Assembly: GCA_958298945.1 (NCBI GenBank)
Contig: CATQJD010000145.1
Span: 106,001-170,000, forward strand
Source: Atherix ibis
Lineage: Eukaryota; Arthropoda; Insecta; Diptera; Athericidae
DNA: 64,000 nt
Direction of reading: 5' to 3'
Positions within the stretch are counted from its first letter, which is position 1. Each line of letters opens with the position of its first letter. The notes under the pieces were generated by a model that saw only the letters and a program-made list of their open reading frames with translations, was not told where the DNA came from and did no database searches. Position numbers and translations under genes: made by a program. Shown one piece after another: positions 30,941 to 40,504 of the stretch.

Positions 30941-32526
30941 AACCAATAAACCAACAAACCAACAAACCAACAAACCAACAAACCAGCAAACCAACAAACA
31001 AACAAACAAACCAACAAGCCAACAAACCAACAAACCAACAAACGAACAAATAAACAAACCAACAAACCAACAAGCCAACAAACCAACAAACCAACTAATT
31101 AACAAACCAACAACCAACAAACCAACAAACCAACAAGCCATCAAACCAAAAAACTAACAAGCCAACAAACGAACAAACCAACAAACGAACAAACCAACAA
31201 ACCAAAAAAGCCAACAAACGAACAAACGAACAAACCAACAAACCGACAAAACAACAAACCAACAAACCAAAAAGCCAACAAACCAACAAACCAACAAGCC
31301 AACAAGCCAATAAACCAACAAACCAACAAACCAACAAATAAACAAACCAACAAACCAATAAGCCAACAATCCAACAAACCAACAAGCCAACAAACCAACA
31401 AACCAACAAACCAACAAACCAACAAACGAACAAGCCAACAAGCCAACAAACGAACAAACCAACAATCCAACAAACCAACTAACGAGCAAACCAACAAACA
31501 AACAAACCAACAAACGAACAAACCAACAAACCAGCAAGCCAACAAGCCAACAAACCAACAAACCAATAAGCCAACAAACCAACAAGCCAACAAACGAACA
31601 AACGAACAAACCAACAAACGAACAAATCAACAAACCAACAAACCAACAAACCAACAAACCAACAAGCCAACAAACCAACAAACCAACAAACCAAAAAACC
31701 AACAAACGAACAAACCAACAAACCAACAAACCAACAAACCAACAGACCAACAAACCAACAAGCCAACAAGCCAACTAGACAACAAGCCAACAAACCAACA
31801 AGCCAACAAACGAACAAACCAACAAGCCAACAAACCAACAAACCAACAAACCAACAAATCAACAAACCAACGAACGAACAAACCAACAAGCCAACAAACC
31901 AACAAACCAACAAACCAACAAGCCAACAATCCAACAAACCAACAAGCCAACGAACGAACAAACCAACAAACCAACAAACCAACAAACCAACAAACCAACA
32001 AACCAACAAACCAACAAACCAACAAACCGACAAGCCAACAAGCCAACAAACGAACAAACCAACAAGCCAACAAGCCAGCAAGCCAACAAACCAAAAACCT
32101 ATAAAACGAACAAACCAACAAACCAACAAACCAACAAACCAACAAGCCAACAAGCCAACAAACCAACAAACCAACAAACCAACAAACCAACAAGCCAACA
32201 AGCCAACAAACCAACAAACCAACAAACCAACAAACCAACAAACCAACAAACCAACAAGCCAACAAACCAACAAACGAACAAACCAGCAAACCAGCAAACC
32301 AACAAGCCAACAAACCAACAAACCAACAAACCAACAAACCAACAAATTAACAAACCAACAAACCAACAAACCAACAAACCAACAAACCAACAAACCAACA
32401 AACCAACAAACCAACAAGCCAACAAACCAACAAACCAACAAGCCAACAATCCAACAAACCAACAAACCAACAAACCAACAAACCAACAAGCCAACAAGCC
32501 AACAAACCAACAAACCAACAAACCAA

Positions 32527-32528
32527 TA
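32527..32528. other. Paralogous empty mariner site
   Basis: The TA of an AATAAACC unit is flanked by the same variant order as the mariner insertion. On the left, from the AATCC unit through two AAGCC units to TA, the pattern is identical to the left flank of the element. On the right, the first 52 bases including TA are identical to the right flank, and the shared pattern continues through the ACGAAC and AACCAGC variants. No element is present. Confidence 0.8.
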
Positions 32529-35500
32529 AACCAACAAACCAACAAACCAACAAACCAACAAACCAACAAACCAACAAGCCAACAAACCAACAAACGAACA
32601 AACCAGCAAACCAACAAGCCAACAAGCCAACAAACCAACAAACCACCAAACCAACAAGCCAACAAGCCAACAAACCCACAAGCCAACAGACGAACAAACT
32701 AACAACCCAAAAACCAACAAGCCAATAAACCACAAAACCAACAAACCAACAAACCAACAAATCAACACACCAACACACCAACAAACGAACAAACCAACAA
32801 ACCAACAAACCAACAAACCAACAAACCAACAAACCAACAAACCAACAAGCCAACAAGCCAACAAACCAACAAGCCAACAAACGAACAAACTAACAAACCA
32901 ACAAACCAACAAGCCAACAAACCAACAAACCAACAAACCAAAAAACCAACAAAACAACAAACCAACAAGCCAACAAACTAACAAACCAACAAACCAACAA
33001 GCCAACAAGCCAACAAAATAACAAACCAACAACCCAACAAACCAACAAATTAACAAATCAGCAAACCAACAAACAAACAAACTAACAAACCAACAAGCCA
33101 ACAAGCTAACAAACCAACATACCAACAAACCAACAAACCAACAAACAAACAAACCAACAAAACAACAAACCAACAAACCAACAAATCAACAAACGAACTA
33201 ACCAACAAACCAACAAGCCAACAAGCCAACAAACCACGAACCAACAAACCAATAAACTAACAAACCAGCAAACAAACAAACCAACAAACCAACAAACCAA
33301 CAAACCAACAAACCAATAAGCCATCAAACCAAAAAACTAACAAGCCAACAAACGAACAAACCAACAAACGAACAAACCAACAAACCAAAAAAGCCAACAA
33401 ACGAACAAACGAACAAACCAACAAACCGACAAAACAACAAACCAACAAACCAAAAAGCCAACAAACCAACAAACCAACAAGCCAACAAGCCAATAAACCA
33501 ACAAACCAACAAACCAACAAATAAACAAACCAACAAGCCAACAAGCCAACAAACGAACAAACCAACAATCCAACAAACCAACTAACGAGCAAACCAACAA
33601 ACAAACAAACCAACAAACGAACAAACCAACAAACCAGCAAGCCAACAAGCCAACAAACCAACAAACCAACAAGCCAACAAACCAACAAGCCAACGAACGA
33701 ACAAACGAACAAACCAACAAAGGAACAAATCAACAAACCAACAAACCAACAAACCAACAAACCAACAAGCCAACAAACCAACAAACCAACAAACCAAAAA
33801 ACCAACAAACGAACAAACCAACAAACCAACAAACCAACAGACCAACAAACCAACAAGCCAACAAGCCAACAAGCCAACAAGCCAACAAACCAACAAGCCA
33901 ACAAACGAACAAACTAACAAACCAACAAACCAACAAGCCAACAAACCAACAAACCAACAAACCAAAAAACCAACAAAACAACAAACCAACAAGCCAACAA
34001 ACTAACAAACCAACAAACCAACAAGCCAACAAGCCAACAAAATAACAAACCAACAACCCAACAAACCAACAAATTAACAAATCAGCAAACCAACAAACGA
34101 ACAGACTAACAAACCAACAAGCCAACAAGCTAACAAACCAACATACCAACAAACCAACAAACCAACAAACAAACAAACCAACAAAATAACAAACCAACAA
34201 ACCAACAAATCAACAAACGAACTAACCAACAAACCAACAAGCCAACAAGCCAACAAACCACGAACCAACAAACCAATAAACTAACAAACCAGCAAACAAA
34301 CAAACCAACAAACCAACAAACGAACAAACCAACAAACCAACAAGCCATCAAACCAAAAAACTAACAAGCCAACAAACGAACAAACCAACAAACGAACAAA
34401 CCAACAAACCAAAAAAGCCAACAAACGAACAAACGAACAAACCAACAAACCGACAAAACAACAAACCAACAAACCAAAAAGCCAACAAACCAACAAACCC
34501 ACAAGCCAACAAGCCAATAAACCAACAAACCAACAAACCAACAAATAAACAAACCAACAAACCAATAAGCCAACAATCCAACAAACCAACAAGCCAACAA
34601 ACCAACAAACCAACAAACCAACAAACCAACAAACGAACAAGCCAACAAACCAACAAACCAAGAAACCAACAAACCAACAACCCAACAAGCCAACAAACCA
34701 ACAAACCAACAAACGAACAAAAACCAACAAACCAACAAGCCAACAAGCCAACAAACGAACAAACCAACAATCCAACAAACCAACTAACGAGCAAACCAAC
34801 AAACAAACAAACCAACAAACGAACAAACCAACAAACCAGCAAGCCAACAAGCCAACAAACCAACAAACCAACAAGCCAACAAACCAACAAGCCAACAAAC
34901 GAACAAACGAACAAACCAACAAACGAACAAATCAACAAACCAACAAACCAACAAACCAACAAACCAACAAGCCAACAAACCAACAAACCAACAAACCAAA
35001 AAACCAACAAACGAACAAACCAACAAACCAACAAACCAACAGACCAACAAACCAACAAGCCAACAAGCCAACTAGCCAACAAGCCAACAAACCAACAAGC
35101 CAACAAACGAACAAACGAACAAACCAACAAACGAACAAACCAACAAACGAACAAACCAACAAACCAACAAACCAACAAACCGAAAAACCAACAAGCCAAC
35201 AACCCAGCAAACCAAGCAACCAACAAACCAACAAACGAACAAACCAACAAACAAACAAACCAACAAACCAACAAACCAACAAACCAACAAACCAAGAAAC
35301 CAACAAACCAACAAATCAACAAACCAACGAACGAACAAACCAACAAGCCAACAAACCAACAAACCAACAAACCAACAAGCCAACAATCCAAAAAACCAAC
35401 AAGCCAACAAACGAACAAACCAACAAACCAACAAACCAACAGACCAACAAACCAACAAGCCAACAAGCCAACTAGACAACAAGCCAACAAACCAACAAGC

Positions 35501-36423
35501 CAACAAACGAACAAACGAACAAACCAACAAACGAACAAACCAACAAACGAATAAACCAACAAACCAACAAACCAACAAACCGAAAAACCAACAAGCCAAC
35601 AACCCAACAAACCAAGCAACCAACAAACCAACAAACGAACAAACCAACAAACAAACAAACCAACAAACCAACAAACCAACAAACCAACAAACCAAGAAAC
35701 CAACAAACCAACAAATCAACAAACCAACGAACGAACAAACCAACAAGCCAACAAACCAACAAACCAACAAACCAACAAGCCAACAATCCAACAAACCAAC
35801 AAGCCAACAAACGAACAAACCAACAAACCAACAAACCAACAAACCAACAAACCAACAAACCAACAAACCAACAAACCAACAAACCAACAAACCAACAAAC
35901 CAACAAACCGACAAGCCAACAAGCCAACAAACGAACAAACCAACAAGCCAACAAGCCAACAAGCCAACAAACCAAAAACCTAAAAAACGAACAAACCAAC
36001 AAACCAACAAACCAACAAACCAACAAGCCAACAAGCCAACAAACCAACAAACCAACAAACCAACAAACCAACAAGCCAACAAGCCAACAAGCCAACAAAC
36101 CAACAAACCAACAAACCAACAAACCAACAAACCAACAAACCAACAAGCCAACAAACCAACAAACGAACAAACCAGCAAACCAGCAAACCAACAAGCCAAC
36201 AAACCAACAAACCAACAAACCAACAAACCAACAAACCAACAAACCAACAAATTAACAAACCAACAAACCAACAAACCAACAAACCAACAAACCAACAAAC
36301 CAACAAACCAACAAACCAACAAGCCAACAAACCAACAAACCAACAAGCCAACAATCCAACAAACCAACAAACCAACAAACCAACAAACCAACAAGCCAAC
36401 AAGCCAACAAACCAACAAACCAA

Positions 36424-36425
36424 TA
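36424..36425. other. Paralogous empty mariner site
   Basis: The right flank matches the mariner right flank for the first 52 bases. The left flank has the same two AAGCC units but one canonical octamer fewer before TA. No element is present. Confidence 0.7.
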
Positions 36426-38543
36426 AACCAACAAACCAACAAACCAACAAACCAACAAACCAACAAACCAACAAGCCAACAAACCAACAAACGAACAACC
36501 CAGCAAGCCAACAAGCCAACAAGCCAACAAACCAACAAACCACCAAACCAACAAGCCAACAAGCAAACAAACCCACAAGCCAACAGACGAACAAACTAAC
36601 AACCCAACAAACCAACAAGCCAACAAACCACAAAACCAACAAACCAACAAACCAACAAATCAACACACCAACACACCAACAAACGAACAAACCAACAAAC
36701 CAACAAACAAACAAACCAACAAACCACAAACCAACAAACCAACAAGCCAACAAGCCAACAAACCAACAAGCCAACAAACGAACAAACTAACAAACCAACA
36801 AACCAACAAGCCAACAAACCAACAAACCAACAAACCAAAAAACCAACAAAACAACAAACCAACAAGCCAACAAACTAACAAACCAACAAGTCAATAAGCC
36901 AACAAGCCAACAAAATAACAAACCAACAACCCAACAAACCAACAAATTAACAAATCAGCAAACCAACAAACGAACAAACTAACAAACCAACAAGCCAACA
37001 AGCTAACAAACCAACATACCAACAAACCAACAAACCAACAAACAAACAAACCAACAAAACAACAAACCAACAAACCAACAAATCAACAAACGAACTAACC
37101 AACAAACCAACAAGCCAACAAGCCAACAAACCACGAACCAACCAACCAATAAACTAACAAACCAACAAACAAACAAACCAACAAACCAACAAACCAACAA
37201 ACCAACAAGCCATCAAACCAAAAAACTAACAAGCCAACAAACGAACAAACCAACAAACGAACAAACCAACAAACCAACAAGCCAACAAGCCAATAAACCA
37301 ACAAACCAACAAACCAACAAATAAACAAACCAACAAACCAATAAGCCAACAATCCAACAAACCAACAAGCCAACAAACCAACAAACCAACAAACCAACAA
37401 ACCAACAAACGAACAAGCCAACAAACCAACAAACCAAGAAACCAACAAACCAACAACCCAACAAGCCAACAAACCAACAAACCAACAAACGAACAAAAAC
37501 CAACAAACCAACAAGCCAACAAGCCAACAAACGAACAAACCAACAATCCAACAAACCAACTAACGAGCAAACCAACAAACAAACAAACCAACAAACGAAC
37601 AAACCAACAAACCAGCAAGCCAACAAGCCAACAAACCAACAAACCAACAAGCCAACAAACCAACAAGCCAACAAACGAACAAACGAACAAACCAACAAAC
37701 GAACAAATCAACAAACCAACAAACCAACAAACCAACAAACCAACAAGCCAACAAACCAACAAACCAACAAACCAAAAAACCAACAAACGAACAAACCAAC
37801 AAACCAACAAACCAACAGACCAACTAACCAACAAGCCAACAAGCCAACTAGCCAACAAGCCAACAAACCAACAAGCCAACAAACGAACAAACGAACAAAC
37901 CAACAAACGAACAAACCAACAAACGAACAAACCAACAAACCAACAAACCAACAAACCGAAAAACCAACAAGCCAACAACCCAACAAACCAAGCAACCAAC
38001 AAACCAACAAACGAACAAACCAACAAACCAACAAATTAAAAAACCAACAAACCAACAAACCAACAAACCAACAAACCAACAAACCAACAAACCAACAAAC
38101 CAACAAGCCAACAAACCAACAAACCAACAAGCCAACAATCCAACAAACCAACAAACCAACAAACCAACAAACCAACAAGCCAACAAGCCAACAAACCAAC
38201 AAACCAACAAACCAACAAACCAACAAACCAACAAACGAACAAACCAACAAACCAATAAGCCAACAAACCAACAAGCCAACAAACCAACAAACGAACAAAC
38301 CAGCAAACCAGCAAACCAACAAGCCAACAAACCAACAAACCAACAAACCAACAAACCAACAAATTAAAAAACCAACAAACCAACAAACCAACAAACCAAC
38401 AAACCAACAAACCAACAAACCAACAAACCAACAAGCCAACAAACCAACAAACCAACAAGCCAACAATCCAACAAACCAACAAACCAACAAACCAACAAAC
38501 CAACAAGCCAACAAGCCAACAAACCAACAAACCAACAAACCAA

Positions 38544-38545
38544 TA
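38544..38545. repeat. TA target-site duplication, left
   Basis: The dinucleotide TA lies directly outside the left TIR, joined to ...AAACCAA of the array. Removing the element and one TA restores CCAATAAACC, a normal variant octamer in correct register. Confidence 0.93.
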
Positions 38546-38574
38546 CGTGGGCTACTATATATATTTCTGGCCTA
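38546..38574 (+). repeat. Mariner left terminal inverted repeat (3' end of element)
   Basis: This 29-bp terminus begins CGTGGGCTAC and ends TCTGGCCTA. It pairs with the right terminus with a single mismatch at position 4 (G here, A in the other copy). Identity stops sharply after base 29. It should be a transposase binding site. Confidence 0.95.
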
Positions 38575-38611
38575 ATAATGAAAATGCGAATATTTATCAA
38601 CGAAAAAGGTT
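38575..38611 (-). other. Mariner 3' non-coding segment
   Basis: These 37 bp lie between the TAA stop and the left TIR. No AATAAA or ATTAAA signal is present on the coding (minus) strand here or in the adjoining GT-rich satellite, so the site of transcript 3'-end formation is not evident. Confidence 0.6.
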
Positions 38612-39628
38612 TTATTGTTTTTCAAAATATTCTCCATCAAGATTTATACACTTTTGCATGCGCTCAAACCAATTTTCGAAGCACTTTTTCCACTCCGATT
38701 GAGACACCTCCAAAACATGGTTTTTGAATGCTTCAACAGCATTCTTGATGTGTGGGAATAAAAAGAAGTCATTGGGTGCCAAGTCAGGGCTGTACGGAGG
38801 ATGACCCATCAATTCGACGTATTGTCCGGTCAAAAAGGCGCTGGTTTGAGCCGATGTGTGAGAGCTCGCATTGTCATGGTGCACAATGATTCGACTTCTC
38901 TTGTTCGTTTTTCGAATTTCTCCGAAGACTTCAGGCAAACAAATGGTGGTGTACCACTCAGAATTGACCGTCCTACGTTGCACAAGCGGAACAGTCGCCA
39001 CATGACCAGTTTTGCCAAAGAAACAAGCGACCATTTGCTTCGAAGTGCTTCTTCCACGAACAACTTTCGTTGGATTTGACTCGTCTTGGAAGACCCACAC
39101 GGTCGATTGCTGTTTTGTTTCGGGCTCATACGCATAGATCCATGATTCGTCACCTGTGACGATCTTATAAACGTCTTTTGAAGCACCGCGATCGTATTTT
39201 TTCAGCATTTCTTTACACCAATCCACACGAGCCTTTTTTTGAGCGATTGTCAAATTGTGCGGGATCCAACGAGAACAAACCTTTTTTACGGCCAGGTGTT
39301 CATGCAATATCGAATGTATGCTGGTGGGAGAAATGCCTAGGCATGCCTCTATCTCACGGTATGTCACATGACGGTCTTGCATTATCAGTTCACGTACGGC
39401 ATCGATGTTTTCTGGAACAACGGCTGTTTTTGGACGACCTTCACGGAATTCGTCTTTGAGCGAGCGTCGGCCACGATTGAATTCGTTGTACCAGTTTTGC
39501 ACAGTGCTATAGGATGGTGCTTCATAGCCATACAAAGATTTAAGTTCATCGATGCACTCTTGTCGTGATAATCCACGTCGAAAGTTGTGAAAAATGATCG
39601 CACGAAAATGTTCACGAGTTAATTCCAT
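38612..39628 (-). CDS. Mariner transposase (D,D34D), full length
   Basis: This 338-residue protein would cut and paste the element by binding its TIRs and catalysing strand transfer into TA sites in the nucleus. The N-terminal ~112 residues fit the paired-like DNA-binding region: a first helix-turn-helix within residues 1-50 (ending YSTVQNWYNEF), a GRP linker at 64-66, and a second helix-turn-helix near 72-112. The mariner linker motif WIPHNL is at 121-126. The catalytic triad is D160 (in VTGDESW), D252 (in HHDNASSH) and D287 (in YSPDLAPND), with 34 residues between the last two, which is diagnostic of mariner rather than Tc1 (DD34E). The aspartate codons are at 39149-39151, 38873-38875 and 38768-38770. 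Length is close to the family norm (about 345). There is no internal stop or frameshift. The start ATG lies in an A-rich context with A at -3 and G at +4; the stop is TAA. Many insect homologues are mislabelled SETMAR-like. Confidence 0.96.
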   Translation of the reverse strand: MELTREHFRAIIFHNFRRGLSRQECIDELKSLYGYEAPSYSTVQNWYNEFNRGRRSLKDEFREGRPKTAVVPENIDAVRELIMQDRHVTYREIEACLGISPTSIHSILHEHLAVKKVCSRWIPHNLTIAQKKARVDWCKEMLKKYDRGASKDVYKIVTGDESWIYAYEPETKQQSTVWVFQDESNPTKVVRGRSTSKQMVACFFGKTGHVATVPLVQRRTVNSEWYTTICLPEVFGEIRKTNKRSRIIVHHDNASSHTSAQTSAFLTGQYVELMGHPPYSPDLAPNDFFLFPHIKNAVEAFKNHVLEVSQSEWKKCFENWFERMQKCINLDGEYFEKQ

Positions 39629-39774
39629 TTTTTTGCCAAATTGATTTTTTCAAGTCACTGTAAACAACACAAATGATAGTCGTACGTCAAAACGTTCTGA
39701 GTACGTTTATGCTAAAAAATGTCAAACTTTCCAATGGAAATGTCAGATCGCACCTGGCAACACTTAGTGTTGCC
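39629..39774 (-). other. Mariner 5' leader between right TIR and transposase start
   Basis: This 146-bp non-coding stretch separates the right TIR from the start codon. It holds a 19-bp palindrome next to the TIR (39756-39774) and a 13-bp palindrome, TTTCCAATGGAAA, at 39728-39740 that is bracketed by two TGTCA direct repeats (39720-39724 and 39741-39745). It also has GTACGT twice (39682-39687 and 39701-39706). These are plausible sites for transposase or host factors, but no function can be read from the sequence. Confidence 0.7.
39756..39774. repeat. 19-bp perfect palindrome abutting right TIR
   Basis: GGCAACACTTAGTGTTGCC has two perfectly complementary 9-bp arms around a single central T, and it starts exactly where the TIR identity ends. 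The left end of the element has no equivalent. It may be an accessory or regulatory site, or a remnant of a longer ancestral end. Confidence 0.75.
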
Positions 39775-39803
39775 TAGGCCAGAAATATATATAGTAGCCT
39801 ACG
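39775..39803 (-). repeat. Mariner right terminal inverted repeat (5' end of element)
   Basis: Read on the minus strand this terminus begins CGTAGGCTAC and ends TCTGGCCTA. It matches the left terminus at 28 of 29 positions. It lies upstream of the transposase gene and contains an alternating TATATATA tract. The next 19 bp inward form a separate palindrome that is absent from the left end. Confidence 0.95.
39786..39793 (-). promoter_or_regulatory. Possible TATA element inside right TIR
   Basis: The tract TATATATA lies about 158 bp upstream of the transposase start codon. A TATA-type promoter inside or near the 5' TIR is a usual arrangement for mariners. The same tract occurs in the left TIR, so it may simply be part of the transposase binding site. 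No initiator was identified. Confidence 0.3.
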
Positions 39804-39805
39804 TA
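39804..39805. repeat. TA target-site duplication, right
   Basis: The dinucleotide TA lies directly outside the right TIR and is followed by AACCAACAAACC in array register. It is the second copy of the 2-bp duplication expected for mariner insertion. Confidence 0.93.
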
Positions 39806-40504
39806 AACCAACAAACCAACAAACCAACAAACCAACAAACCAACAAACCAACAAGCCAACAAACCAACAAACGAACAAACCAGCAAACCAACAAGCCAAC
39901 AAGCCAACAAACCAACAAACCACCAAACCAACAAGCCAACAAGCCAACAAACCAACAAGCCAGCAGACGAACAAACTAACAACCCAACAAACCAACAAGC
40001 CAACAAACCACAAAACCAACAAACCAACAAACCAACAAATCAACACACCAACACACCAACAAACGAACAAACCAACAAACCAACAAACCAACAAACCAAC
40101 AAACCAACAAACCAACAAGCCAACAAGCCAACAAACCAACAAGCCAACAAACGAACAAACTAACAAACCAACAAACCAACAAGCCAACAAACCAACAAAC
40201 CAACAAACCAAAAAACCAACAAAACAACAAACCAACAAGCCAACAAACTAACAAACCAACAAACCAACAAGCCAACAAGCCAACAAAATAACAAACCAAC
40301 AACCCAACTAACCAACAAATTAACAAATCAGCAAACCAACAAACGAACAAACTAACAAACCAACAAGCCAACAAGCTAACAAACCAACATACCAACAAAC
40401 CAACAAACCAACAAACAAACAAACCAACAAAACAACAAACCAACAAACCAACAAATCAACAAACGAACTAACCAACAAACCAACAAGCCAACAAGCCAAC
40501 AAAC
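39806..40504 (+). repeat. Satellite block right of the transposon
   Basis: This block carries the AACCACC, AACCACAAAACC and ATCAACACACC (40039) succession that also follows the empty sites at 32527 and 36424. It is therefore the right half of the higher-order repeat copy split by the mariner. Confidence 0.78.

Larger units (their letters stand above)
1..38543 (+). repeat. 8-bp satellite array (ACAAACCA)n, left arm
   Basis: The whole segment is a head-to-tail array of the octamer ACAAACCA. The canonical unit has 5 A and 3 C per 8 bp on the + strand and no G or T. Most departures are single substitutions: AAGCC for AAACC, ACGAAC for ACCAAC, ACAAACAA (second half converted to the first), AATAAACC, AAATCAAC, AACTAAC and CCAAAAAA. 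Occasional 7-bp units shift the register. No segment is inverted. The array already runs at base 1, so its left edge is outside the window. No gene is supported here: the long open frames encode only the octapeptide forced by the repeat. The segment is best read as constitutive heterochromatin satellite; centromeric or pericentromeric placement is inference only. Confidence 0.97.
30941..38543 (+). repeat. Mixed satellite blocks up to the transposon
   Basis: This stretch contains a 1024-bp (128-octamer) duplication of about 32850-33530 into about 33880-34550. Its landmarks are CACGAACC at 33235 and 34259 and CCATCAAACC at 33321 and 34345; CCATCAAACC also occurs at 31138 and 37210. ATCAACACACC is at 32761 and 36659. 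The last ~260 bp before the transposon match 32.27-32.53 kb variant for variant. No gene is present. Confidence 0.78.
38546..39803 (-). mobile_element. Intact mariner-family DNA transposon
   Basis: A 1258-bp element of balanced base composition interrupts the A/C satellite. Its ends are 29-bp terminal inverted repeats matching at 28 positions, flanked by a TA on each side, which is the target-site duplication of the IS630-Tc1-mariner superfamily. It holds one uninterrupted transposase gene read from right to left, so the right end is the 5' end. About 146 bp of leader lies between the right TIR and the start codon, and 37 bp lie between the stop codon and the left TIR. Size and layout match canonical mariners (Mos1 is about 1.29 kb). 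Nearly identical ends and an open gene suggest a young, possibly competent copy, but activity cannot be judged from sequence alone. The subfamily was not assigned. Confidence 0.97.

Noticed and set aside
38801..39079. 92-codon plus-strand frame inside the mariner
   Set aside because: It is antisense to the transposase and matches no known family; it is a shadow of the real gene.
38830..39186. 118-codon minus-strand frame inside the mariner
   Set aside because: It is an alternative frame of the transposase coding sequence, without motifs.
39178..39615. Further short frames on both strands over the transposase N-terminal half
   Set aside because: They overlap the conserved DNA-binding domain coding region in other frames and have no independent support.
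38546..39803. SETMAR-type host gene (SET domain fused to a mariner transposase)
   Set aside because: No SET domain or intron is present, the element is bounded by TIRs and a TA duplication, and the D,D34D triad is intact, so it is a transposon rather than a domesticated gene.
39719..39979. 86-codon plus-strand frame crossing from the mariner leader into the satellite
   Set aside because: Most of it is the satellite octapeptide; the start lies in non-coding leader and it crosses the insertion junction.
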